In this document: piece by piece, positions 1-7,666 of the stretch
How positions within the stretch are numbered: position 1 is the first letter of the stretch
How the letters are laid out: each line of letters opens with the position of its first letter
Position numbers and translations under genes: made by a program
Notes under the pieces: generated by a model
What the model saw: the letters and a program-made list of their open reading frames with translations, nothing else
Told to the model about the DNA's origin: nothing
Database searches by the model: none
Assembly: GCA_002255985.1 (NCBI GenBank)
Contig: NKIR01000004.1
Location: 62,001 to 126,000 of the forward strand
Origin: Sphingomonadaceae bacterium PASS1
GTDB taxonomy: Bacteria > Pseudomonadota > Alphaproteobacteria > Sphingomonadales > Sphingomonadaceae
DNA: 64,000 nt
Direction of reading: 5' to 3'

Positions 1-860
1 ACAAGGCGGAAATGGAAATTGGACCACGCACTGTCGCGTTCCAGTGCGGACCTTTGCGTATCATTTCCGATCTGTACCAATTCTGTCATCAGATACTCGC
101 GGTCTTTGCCACCACGCGACCGAAAACTTTCGATCTGCGGCAGCGGAATGGGGACATCATGGCTGGTAAAGCTGAGTACGCGAGGTGATTTATAACTGGG
201 CGCGTCGTGCACGAGCGTTCCCTTTTCCAATCGCAGCAATATTGTGTCTGGATCGTCCGTGCGCAAAAACTGCCCCTTTTCGGCCGTGACGGCGATCGAC
301 TGTCCATTGTTGCTTTGCGCGTACACAAACATGCCAGACAGTGCGTTGCCGTTGTTCCGGCTTTCATCAATACGCACGGTCAGATTCTTGCCGACATTGT
401 TGAATTCGCCAACCCGGACCTTTGCACCAAAGGCGCCTGATCGCAGCTCAAACCGGAGTTCTTCATATAGATACCGCGCGCTGGGCTGTACAAAGCCGAC
501 AATGGCAAAGTTAACAGCGGCAAGCGCAATCGCCAGCAGGAAGGGGACGCGCAACAGCCGAAAATAGCTCATCCCCACCGCCCGGAAAATATCGAGCTCG
601 GACGATGTGGCGAGTTTGCGAAACGCGAGCAATATGCCAAGCATTAGCCCGATTGGGATGCCGAGTGATAGATATTCAGGCATCAGATTTGCGAGCATGC
701 GCCAGACCACGCTGACCGGTCCGCCCTCTGCGGCGACAAAGTCAAACAGGCTCAGCATCTTATCCAGCAGCAACAAGGATGCCGCGATTGCGAGTGTCGC
801 AAGCAGCGGCAACATCACAAGCCGGAAGATATAACGGTCGGTGGCAGTGAGAAATTTCAA
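1..860 (-). CDS. lptF: LptF-type LPS/lipid export permease (partial, C-terminus outside window)
   Basis: Inner-membrane permease subunit of the Lpt transporter (YjgP/YjgQ family), which extracts a lipid from the outer leaflet of the inner membrane for transport to the outer membrane. The reading frame runs off the left edge, so about 286 N-terminal residues are visible. It opens with KFLTATDRYIFRLV and a first membrane helix, followed by DKMLSLFDFVAAEGG and two more hydrophobic segments, then the start of the periplasmic jellyroll-like part. No ATG is available: the frame is closed upstream by a stop, and the only sensible start is TTG at 860, with AGGGCG a few bases before it. LptF and LptG are related; F is favoured by the N-terminus but G is not excluded. 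It is divergent from the lipid gene operon that follows. Confidence 0.8.
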   Translation of the reverse strand, partial: MKFLTATDRYIFRLVMLPLLATLAIAASLLLLDKMLSLFDFVAAEGGPVSVVWRMLANLMPEYLSLGIPIGLMLGILLAFRKLATSSELDIFRAVGMSYFRLLRVPFLLAIALAAVNFAIVGFVQPSARYLYEELRFELRSGAFGAKVRVGEFNNVGKNLTVRIDESRNNGNALSGMFVYAQSNNGQSIAVTAEKGQFLRTDDPDTILLRLEKGTLVHDAPSYKSPRVLSFTSHDVPIPLPQIESFRSRGGKDREYLMTELVQIGNDTQRSALERDSAWSNFHFRL

Positions 861-987
861 CTTATGGTCGCCCTGTCACCCTAATTTGGCCGCAAACTCA
901 ACCGATAGACGCTTACAGGTTCAGGGGCAATATATCGATGGTATCGTTGTGAAGTGATACTGGATTTGCTGTTCCAGGAGTTTTGAG

Positions 988-1464
988 ATGCATAAATATT
1001 TGGTTCTTATATCTGCCACAGCATTGGCGCTCGTATCGGGCGCTGCTGCAGCAGGCGAGGAAATAAGCAATGATTTGTCGCGCTGCGCCGTGGGCAAGGG
1101 CCCCGCTGTGCTGGTTATCGTGCAGGGTGTGAAGGAAGCGAGAGGCATCCTTCGCGTGCAATCTTATTCAGCCACGCCTGGATCTTGGTTGGCCAAAGGC
1201 CGCTGGCTGCACCGCATCGAAAGCCGGGCGGGCGCAGGAAATATGATCTTTTGCGTGCCCGTCCCTTCCGAAGGGAAATATGGCATCGCTGTGCGCCATG
1301 ACCGGAATGGAAATGGCAAAACAGACTTCACGCAGGATGGTGGCGGTTTTTCCAACAACCCCGGCGTGAGCATATTGAATTTGGGCAAGCCGTCGGTCAG
1401 CAAGGTTGCATTCCATGTGGGCTCAGGCGTCACGCGCATCACCATCAACCTGAAATATATGTGA
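988..1464 (+). CDS. DUF2141 secreted protein
   Basis: Predicted periplasmic or exported protein of 158 residues. Residues 1-22 form a signal peptide (positive start, hydrophobic core, cleavage near GAAAAG). The mature part carries the DUF2141 pattern: an Ile/Leu-rich strand, a region with FCVPVP, then AVRHDRNGNGKTDF, a D-x-N-x-N-G-like loop that looks calcium-binding in style, and GGFSNNPG. AGGAG precedes the ATG. It is the first gene of a three-gene plus-strand operon with a lipid kinase 10 bases downstream. The biochemical role of DUF2141 is not established; location in a lipid operon suggests an envelope function, which is inference only. Confidence 0.8.
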   Translation: MHKYLVLISATALALVSGAAAAGEEISNDLSRCAVGKGPAVLVIVQGVKEARGILRVQSYSATPGSWLAKGRWLHRIESRAGAGNMIFCVPVPSEGKYGIAVRHDRNGNGKTDFTQDGGGFSNNPGVSILNLGKPSVSKVAFHVGSGVTRITINLKYM

Positions 1465-1474
1465 AGGTACGTAT

Positions 1475-2446
1475 TTGGCTTTAGTCGCGCTTCTTTCGAA
1501 CCCCAATTCAACCGGCAACAGATCATTGTTGCCGGCGGTTCGAAACTATTGTGCGAAAAATCCTGATATATTCCATTACGAAGTCGAAGAAATTGGCCAG
1601 ATCGCCAAAGCGCTCGAAATGATTGCCCGCGTCAAGCCAAAGGTGCTCGTTATCAATGGCGGCGATGGTACCGTGCAATCCGCTTTGACAGAACTTTATC
1701 ACGGTGGGCATTTTGAAGGGTCCCCGCCGCCCGTCGCGGTACTGCCCAATGGCAAGACCAACCTGATTGCGCTCGATTTGGGTGCGGAAGGGGACCCGTT
1801 GGAGGCGCTGGCGCGTATCATTGACGTCGCAAAGGGCGATCTTTCCGAACATATCGTTGTCCGCGAACTGATTGCGTTAAGCGATGGGAGCGAAGGCGCG
1901 CGTCCGGTTCTTGGCATGTTCTTGGGCGGCGCGGGCCTTGCCGAAACGATCCTATATTGCCGCCACAAAATCTATCCGCTTGGATTGCCCAATGGCCTAA
2001 GCCATTTCCTGACGTTCATCGCCGTTATGTTTTCGGCCTTTGTCCGGGTGAAGGCAAGTTTCCTGCCGGAACGATCAAAACCCGTCAGTATATCGTTTAT
2101 CCGCAACGGAGAATTGCAGGGCACATTTGCGATTCTGATCGTCACCACCCTCGAAAAGCTATTGCTTGGCGGACAGGCCGGCAAAACCAAACAGCGTGGT
2201 TTGATGAAGTTTATGGCCGTCGACCAAGCACCATGGGCTATCCTTAAAATGATCGGAGCGTCGCTGCGCGGCAAATTGGGCCACACGCCCACGAGCGGCG
2301 TCCATTTCCAGCAAGGCGATGTCATCCGCATCGATAGCGAACGAAGCAGCGTCGTCTTGGATGGCGAAGTGTTCGAAGCGCATCGCGGTAGCCCGATCGT
2401 GCTTCGGTCGACCCCGCCTGTACCTTTCCTGAAACTCGCTGCTTAA
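1475..2446 (+). CDS. Diacylglycerol kinase-family lipid kinase
   Basis: A 323-residue protein of the DAGK catalytic family (related to DgkB, YegS and sphingosine kinases), which phosphorylates a lipid hydroxyl with ATP. The N-terminal nucleotide-binding part starts LVALLSNPNSTGN and has the signature VINGGDGTVQ near residues 60-69; the C-terminal beta-sandwich has the usual LDGE motif near residue 293. Length matches the family. The start is TTG at 1475, the only close start after the previous stop. Because serine palmitoyltransferase, its carrier protein and the sphingolipid reductase lie 2-5 kb away, a ceramide or sphingoid base is a plausible substrate, but diacylglycerol or another lipid alcohol is equally possible from sequence. 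Confidence 0.85.
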   Translation: MALVALLSNPNSTGNRSLLPAVRNYCAKNPDIFHYEVEEIGQIAKALEMIARVKPKVLVINGGDGTVQSALTELYHGGHFEGSPPPVAVLPNGKTNLIALDLGAEGDPLEALARIIDVAKGDLSEHIVVRELIALSDGSEGARPVLGMFLGGAGLAETILYCRHKIYPLGLPNGLSHFLTFIAVMFSAFVRVKASFLPERSKPVSISFIRNGELQGTFAILIVTTLEKLLLGGQAGKTKQRGLMKFMAVDQAPWAILKMIGASLRGKLGHTPTSGVHFQQGDVIRIDSERSSVVLDGEVFEAHRGSPIVLRSTPPVPFLKLAA

Positions 2447-2478
2447 CAAGCGGCAACGGAAACGGCTAAGGCGCACAT

Positions 2479-3402
2479 ATGCTCTCGCTGACCCAGCTTG
2501 TGGCCGAGGAATTGGCCGTACCGGCGCAACAGGGCGCTAGCGCCTTCGCTGCGCATATCGCCGCGCAATATGGTTCAGCAGCGCGTGCCGTTCTGTTCTA
2601 CGGATCGTGCCTTCGGTCGGAACAGCTAGAGGGCGAAATGCTTGATTTCTACCTCATCGTTTCCGACTACCAGTCGGCTTATGGACCCAGTTGGCTCGCC
2701 ACATGGAACCGCCGCCTGCCACCCAATGTATTTCCGTTTCAACATGGCGATCTGGTCGCAAAGGTGGCTATTTTAAGCGAAGAGGACTTTCACCACCTCA
2801 ATCGCCCGACGGCATCGGCAGTTTCGGTCTGGGCGCGCTTTGCCCAGCCTTCACGCCTCGTCTGGTGCGCCGATGAAGACGCACGGCAGTCTGCGGTTCT
2901 CGCGATATCCGGTGCTGCCCCGACCTTGCTGAATGCGGCACTGGCATTTGCCGAGCGCGAAGGCGATGTCCTCGACCTTTGGCAGTCGGGATTCCAGATG
3001 ACATATGGCGCAGAGCTGCGCGCGGAACGCAAAGACCGGCCATCTTCGGTGATTGCATTCGACCCCAATCGCTACGCGCGCTTTGGCCGGGCAGCATTGC
3101 ACCACACGATGATCCCAAATGAAGTGCGCGGCGACAAAATACATATCTTGCTAGACCCCGAAGGTCGCATCGTTCAAGAAAAGCGCCGTTGGCCGGCATT
3201 GCGTCGACGCGGAAAGTTGCTGACGGTTGCACGGCTCGCAAAGGCCGCGTTTACCTATGCGGGCGGTATTGATTATCTGGCTTGGAAGATAAACCGGCAT
3301 GCCGGTACGCAAATCAAAGTGCACCCATGGCAGCGCAAATGGCCGTTGATCGCGGCATTGTTTCTGGTGCCCAAGCTTTTGGCGAAAGGCGCCGTGCGTT
3401 AA
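2479..3402 (+). CDS. Tam41-like nucleotidyltransferase (putative lipid-phosphate cytidylyltransferase)
   Basis: A 307-residue protein that I place near the Tam41/MMP37 group of CDP-diacylglycerol synthases. Evidence is the FYGSCLRS segment near residues 40-47 (the GS nucleotidyltransferase motif) followed by GEMLDFYLIV near residues 57-66, in the position of the metal-binding acidic pair. The C-terminal half ends with a basic stretch and a short hydrophobic tail (PLIAALFLVPKLLAKG), which may touch the membrane. It lies 32 bases after the lipid kinase, so kinase product to CDP-lipid is an attractive order of reactions. It converges with, and overlaps by 4 bases, the DUF1275 gene on the other strand. 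Family assignment is by motif only and the substrate is unknown. Confidence 0.55.
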   Translation: MLSLTQLVAEELAVPAQQGASAFAAHIAAQYGSAARAVLFYGSCLRSEQLEGEMLDFYLIVSDYQSAYGPSWLATWNRRLPPNVFPFQHGDLVAKVAILSEEDFHHLNRPTASAVSVWARFAQPSRLVWCADEDARQSAVLAISGAAPTLLNAALAFAEREGDVLDLWQSGFQMTYGAELRAERKDRPSSVIAFDPNRYARFGRAALHHTMIPNEVRGDKIHILLDPEGRIVQEKRRWPALRRRGKLLTVARLAKAAFTYAGGIDYLAWKINRHAGTQIKVHPWQRKWPLIAALFLVPKLLAKGAVR

Positions 3403-4049
3403 CGCGGATTTTTGCGCGGAACGACAAGCGCCAACGCGAAAACCCCTGCATATGCGGCAGGTAACCACAGGCTTTTAAGCCCGAACTGGCCAAACATCAG
3501 CGCACCAATCATCGCACCGCTGGCCAGACCCAGCCAAAGCAGCAAATAAGGCAACCACTCCAGACGCGCGCCGCCGCTGATCAGCGTCGCAATGCCTTGC
3601 CCAATCTTGACGAGCGCACCCGTCATATAGGTCAAGCCGAACGACACCGATCCTTCGCGTTCAAACAGCGTATTTTCCATACCCATGCAAAAAGCCGCAG
3701 CGCACAAAGCGAGTGGCAAAAATCCAGCGTCAGCGACAAAAGGCGCGGCGAATAGCAAAAGCGAAATGCCGGTCAGGATAATCGCCTGCCTGTGATGCGG
3801 GCCAAATGTCGTTTGCCGGCCAACCAATGACCCGGCGACAACGCCGCCGACAAAGCTGGCGAGCAGCCCCACGACCAGGCTGACATAAGGCGCGCTCTCA
3901 ACGATCCCGACGCTGAGACGCGTCGAGTTACCGCTCATGAACGATAGGAAAAACCCACCGCTCGCCATAAATCCGATGGCATCCACCATACCGGCCATTG
4001 CCGCAAAGCCAGTCGCCAATGAGCGTGCGTTGCGGTCAAGCCTGTTCAT
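3399..4049 (-). CDS. DUF1275 (YoaK-family) membrane protein
   Basis: A polytopic inner-membrane protein of about 216 residues with roughly six hydrophobic segments. It has the DUF1275 opening FAAMAGMVDAIGFMASGGFFLSFMSGNSTR, split here by charged residues, and a later GMENTLF segment. The chosen start is ATG at 4049, eleven bases after the spt stop; a longer frame beginning at 4139 would overlap spt and adds a non-membrane Arg-rich stretch. It is the last gene of the obg-proB-reductase-acp-spt operon. Function of DUF1275 proteins is not established; the position suggests, but does not show, a link to sphingolipid handling. Confidence 0.75.
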   Translation of the reverse strand: MNRLDRNARSLATGFAAMAGMVDAIGFMASGGFFLSFMSGNSTRLSVGIVESAPYVSLVVGLLASFVGGVVAGSLVGRQTTFGPHHRQAIILTGISLLLFAAPFVADAGFLPLALCAAAFCMGMENTLFEREGSVSFGLTYMTGALVKIGQGIATLISGGARLEWLPYLLLWLGLASGAMIGALMFGQFGLKSLWLPAAYAGVFALALVVPRKNPR

Positions 4050-4059
4050 GCGGTGGCGG

Positions 4060-5259
4060 TCAAATGATCCCGACCGCCTTGCCTGCGCGTTCGAACCGGC
4101 TGAGAATGTCCGCGACCTGTTCGCTGCTATGTTCCGCACATAGGGAACAGCGCAGCAATGTCATACCAGCGGGCGTCGCGGGCGGACGGGCAAGGTTTAC
4201 ATATAAGCCATTCTCAAGAAGCGCAGCCCACATCATCGCGCCTTTTTCCAAATCGGGCATGATCACCGCAATGATCGCGCTTTGCGCATCAGGCGTGCCG
4301 AGTTTGAAACCAAGATCGCGAAGGCCCTTGTGCAGATTTCTGGAGTTTTCCCACAAATGCGCACGCTTGTTGCCATTGTGCATCAACTTGCGAATGCTCG
4401 CGGCCGAACATGCGACGACCGCTGGTGGCAATGACGCCGTGAACACATAAGGGCGGCAGACAAGCCGCATGATTTCAAACTTCGGATGGTTGGAAACGCA
4501 GAAGCCGCCGACGGTTCCGACGGATTTGGAGAAAGTGCCGATGACGAAATCAACATCGTCCAACACGCCCTGCTCTTCGGCCACGCCGCGGCCATTTTCG
4601 CCGATGAAGCCCATCGAATGCGCTTCGTCGACAAGGATCATCGCGCCTGCTTCTTTCGAAACGCGGATCATTTCCTTCAGCGGCGCAACATCGCCAAGCA
4701 TCGAATAGACACCTTCGAGCACGACAAGCTTCCCCGCATCGGCGGGCAGGCGCTTCAGCCGCTTTTCGAGGGCCTCGACGTCATTATGGCGGAAAGCCAC
4801 AATTTCGGCATCGCCCATTTTGCAGCCGTCATAGATCGATGCATGGCTGTCGATATCCAGAATGATATAATCGCCCTTGCCCGCAATCGTGCTGATGATA
4901 CCAAGGTTCGCCTGATAGCCCGTGGAAAAGACCATCGCATGGTCCATTCCGTAAAATTCCTTCAACGCATCTTCGCATTCCTTGTGGCCCTGAAATGTGC
5001 CGTTCAAAACGCGGCTGCCGGTCGTGCCTGCGCCAAATTCGTCCAAAGCCTGCTTGCCCGCTGCGATGACGTCATCGTCAAAGGTCATGCCCATATAATT
5101 ATAGGTGCCAAGCAGGATCGTTTCCTTGCCATTCACGACGGCGACGGTCGGCGATTTCACCTCTTCCATCACAAGGCTGAACGGGTCTTTTACGCCCGTG
5201 GCCAGCAAGCCTTCACGTTGCGCAATCAGGGCATCAAATTTGGAGAATAAATCAGTCAT
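4060..5259 (-). CDS. spt: Serine palmitoyltransferase (alpha-oxoamine synthase)
   Basis: PLP enzyme that condenses serine with a fatty acyl thioester to 3-ketosphinganine, the first step of sphingolipid synthesis. It has 399 residues. Every catalytic residue known from the Sphingomonas paucimobilis enzyme is found at a constant offset of 20: His139 (159), Asp211 and His214 in DEAHS (231, 234), the PLP lysine Lys245 in FSKS (265), Arg358 in LARPP (378) and Arg370 (390). Other members of the family are KBL, BioF and HemA; the constant offset, the PP after Arg358 and the dedicated carrier protein 35 bases upstream favour SPT. Cytosolic, probably membrane-associated. Confidence 0.9.
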   Translation of the reverse strand: MTDLFSKFDALIAQREGLLATGVKDPFSLVMEEVKSPTVAVVNGKETILLGTYNYMGMTFDDDVIAAGKQALDEFGAGTTGSRVLNGTFQGHKECEDALKEFYGMDHAMVFSTGYQANLGIISTIAGKGDYIILDIDSHASIYDGCKMGDAEIVAFRHNDVEALEKRLKRLPADAGKLVVLEGVYSMLGDVAPLKEMIRVSKEAGAMILVDEAHSMGFIGENGRGVAEEQGVLDDVDFVIGTFSKSVGTVGGFCVSNHPKFEIMRLVCRPYVFTASLPPAVVACSAASIRKLMHNGNKRAHLWENSRNLHKGLRDLGFKLGTPDAQSAIIAVIMPDLEKGAMMWAALLENGLYVNLARPPATPAGMTLLRCSLCAEHSSEQVADILSRFERAGKAVGII

Positions 5260-5294
5260 GCACGTCTTCCGTTAAAATCAGGCGTCCGTTTGAA

Positions 5295-5540
5295 TTAGGC
5301 TGCGGTCAGCTTGGTCACAGCGTCGACCAGTTGGCCGACATTTTCAATTTCCGCCTGTAAATTCATGCTGATGATGATGTCAAAGCTGTCTTCGACTTCA
5401 GCGACAAAATCCATGACGGTCAGGCTGTCCCATTCCAAATCACCGGCAAAAGTGGTGGTCTCGCCAACCTCGACACCTTTTTTGTTAAAAGGCTCAATCA
5501 GGCCCTTTAGGCGATCAAACATTTCGCTGCGGTCGGTCAT
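5295..5540 (-). CDS. Acyl carrier protein of the sphingolipid operon
   Basis: An 81-residue acidic carrier protein with the phosphopantetheine site DSL (Ser39) inside DLEWDSLTVMDF. The Trp-Asp before the serine differs from the general fatty-acid AcpP (usually LGADSLD), as expected for a specialised carrier. It sits directly upstream of spt in the same direction with a 35-base gap. In Caulobacter a dedicated ACP supplies the acyl group to SPT; I infer the same here. An acyl-ACP synthetase that loads such a carrier was not seen in this window. Confidence 0.85.
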   Translation of the reverse strand: MTDRSEMFDRLKGLIEPFNKKGVEVGETTTFAGDLEWDSLTVMDFVAEVEDSFDIIISMNLQAEIENVGQLVDAVTKLTAA

Positions 5541-5630
5541 ACGTAAATCCTCAAATTATGTGACGGGCAATGCGCCATATGGGCGCGCTATGGCAAGGGA
5601 ATAAGGCAGTATGAGGGCAAGGCCATGCGC

Positions 5631-6539
5631 CTACATCCACCCTTGTGCCCGATACCAGCTTGCGGTGTCTTTCAACCCCTTGGGCGTTGCTATTTCCGGC
5701 GTCCAAAGCTGGGGCGCTGGCGCAGCATCGCGATTGATGGTCCAGTCGGGATGCGCCAGATAATTGGCCCGATCGGGCGTCAGTTTCGCCTTTGCACCGC
5801 GAACGGCCCGGTCGACCCATCCCGCAAATTTCAAAAGAAACGCAGGCGCATGCACCGTCGTGACATCGCGCCCGACCGCAGCACCGATGGCCTTGGCAAA
5901 ACCGGCGTGGCTCCACCCGCCCTTTGTTCCGTCATCTGCCTCAAACACGCATTTCGACACATTATCCGCCGACAGCAAAGTCACCAGCAAGCGGGCCAGG
6001 TCGTCGACATGAATGACGGAGACCCTTCCACGCGGCGGCAGCAATGCCCATCCCTTGGCGGCGATGCGGAACATTTCGAACATTTCGGTGTCGCCGGGGC
6101 CGTACACTCCGGGTGGACGAATGACGGTCCAATCGAGCGATGATGTGCGCACGAGCGCTTCTGCGGTGGCCTTGCTCGCGCCGTACATCGAAAGCTCCGG
6201 ATGGCGCGCAGCGAGCGAGGAGACGCAGACAAAACGTGTGATGCCAGCCAATTGGGCAGCGGCGAGGATATGGGCGGTGCCGGTAACATTCCCGCTTTCG
6301 AAACCCGTAGCATCAGGCGCATTGACGACGCCTGCGACATGCAAGACAGCATCGGCGCCGGTGCACAATTCGGTGAGGCTTGCCGTATCGCTTAGGCTGC
6401 CATGAACCCATGTGACCCCAGCTTTTTTATGCTGGTCCCGCCGCGTGAGCGCGCGCACATGCCAACCAGCGGCAATCAACCGATCAAGCGTGATCCGTCC
6501 GACAAAACCCGTCGCTCCTGTTAGCGCGACTGTTTTCAC
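5631..6539 (-). CDS. NAD(P)-dependent epimerase/dehydratase family reductase (CerR-like)
   Basis: A 302-residue extended SDR protein: the Rossmann motif TGATGFVG is at residues 6-13, followed by VHGSL and the active-site pair in MYGASK (Tyr-x-x-x-Lys). In Caulobacter an SDR of this type beside spt and acp reduces the keto-ceramide; I assign this role by context. An open frame extends to 6626, but that part lies inside proB. The better start is GTG at 6539, which overlaps the proB stop as GTGA and puts the Rossmann strand at the N-terminus. The overlap implies translational coupling to proB. Confidence 0.75.
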   Translation of the reverse strand: MKTVALTGATGFVGRITLDRLIAAGWHVRALTRRDQHKKAGVTWVHGSLSDTASLTELCTGADAVLHVAGVVNAPDATGFESGNVTGTAHILAAAQLAGITRFVCVSSLAARHPELSMYGASKATAEALVRTSSLDWTVIRPPGVYGPGDTEMFEMFRIAAKGWALLPPRGRVSVIHVDDLARLLVTLLSADNVSKCVFEADDGTKGGWSHAGFAKAIGAAVGRDVTTVHAPAFLLKFAGWVDRAVRGAKAKLTPDRANYLAHPDWTINRDAAPAPQLWTPEIATPKGLKDTASWYRAQGWM

Positions 6540-7666
6540 AAAAGGACCAACTGATCGCGGTGCACAAGGACGGAGCGGGGTACAGTGCCCAAGATATCCG
6601 CCAATTCGCTCGAACGATGGCCGCAAATGCGTGCGGCATCGACGGCATCATATTCGGAAAGGCCGCGCGCGACCGCAACGCCGTCATCATCACTGATGTC
6701 AATGACGTCGCCACGTTTAAACTCACCCTCCACCGACAAGGCGCCCGCAGGTAACAAGCTGCTGCCCGATAAGAGCGCTTGGATGGCGCCAGCATCAACG
6801 CGAATGCGGCCTTTGACGGTCAGCCGTCCGCCCAACCAGCTCTTGCGTGCAGAACCCCCGTCACGCGGCGCGAAAAAGGTCGAAGGCCCGCCTGTTTCAA
6901 GCTCGGCAAGCGGGTGATCGCGAAGGCCGGAGGCGATGACCAGTCCAATGCCAGCGCGCGTCGCAATGTCGGCGGCATCGAGCTTGGACGCCATGCCGCC
7001 CGACCCCATGCCAGAGGATGAACCCTCAGCCACCATGATGCGCACACGGCCGTCAATTTTCTCGATTGTCGGCAACAGCATAGCACCCGGCAAATGCGGC
7101 GCGCGGTCGAAAAGGCCATCTACATCCGACAGCAAAACAACGCCCTTGGCGCCAGCCGCCTGCGCAACGCGGGCGGCGAGCCGGTCATTGTCGCCAAAGC
7201 GGATTTCTTCGGTGGCGACGCTGTCATTTTCATTGATGACGGGAACGGCCCCTGCACCCAAAAGGCGATCCAGCGTGGCGGCAATATTCAAATAGCGGCG
7301 GCGATCCTCCAGATCATCAAGCGTCACAAGCATTTGCGCCGCAGCAAGCGACTGGGCGTCGAGCAGCTCTGCCCAGATGCCCGACAGCACAATTTGCCCA
7401 ACGGATGCCGCGGCCTGCGCATCGGCGAGGCTGCTGCGGCCGCCTTTTTCAAAACCCAGACGGCGCGCACCCAATGCGATCGCGCCTGAGGTGACGATAA
7501 CGATCCGCTGGCCAGCCTTATGCCGCGCGCTGATGTCCGCAACGAGCGTTTCCAACCATTGCCGCCGCACACTCCCGTCGGGCTGCACCAACAGCGACGA
7601 TCCGACCTTGACCACCAATAAAGGGCAAGACGTCCGCAGGAAGGCAGCGTTTAGATTGGCGACCAT
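6536..7666 (-). CDS. proB: Glutamate 5-kinase
   Basis: Phosphorylates glutamate to gamma-glutamyl phosphate, the first step of proline synthesis; proA is elsewhere in this window (41147-42400). The 376 residues hold an amino-acid-kinase domain (LLVVKVGSSLL, then VTSGAIALG, then INENDSVAT) followed by a C-terminal PUA domain from about residue 280 (FKRGDVIDI, GLSEYDAVDA), as in full-length bacterial ProB. The start overlaps the obg stop by 16 bases and the end overlaps the reductase start by 4, so the three genes form one transcription unit. Confidence 0.95.
   Translation of the reverse strand: MVANLNAAFLRTSCPLLVVKVGSSLLVQPDGSVRRQWLETLVADISARHKAGQRIVIVTSGAIALGARRLGFEKGGRSSLADAQAAASVGQIVLSGIWAELLDAQSLAAAQMLVTLDDLEDRRRYLNIAATLDRLLGAGAVPVINENDSVATEEIRFGDNDRLAARVAQAAGAKGVVLLSDVDGLFDRAPHLPGAMLLPTIEKIDGRVRIMVAEGSSSGMGSGGMASKLDAADIATRAGIGLVIASGLRDHPLAELETGGPSTFFAPRDGGSARKSWLGGRLTVKGRIRVDAGAIQALLSGSSLLPAGALSVEGEFKRGDVIDISDDDGVAVARGLSEYDAVDAARICGHRSSELADILGTVPRSVLVHRDQLVLL

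Noticed and set aside
4486-5250. A 254-residue open frame antisense to spt
   Set aside because: Shadow of a GC-rich gene; the spt frame carries all catalytic residues.
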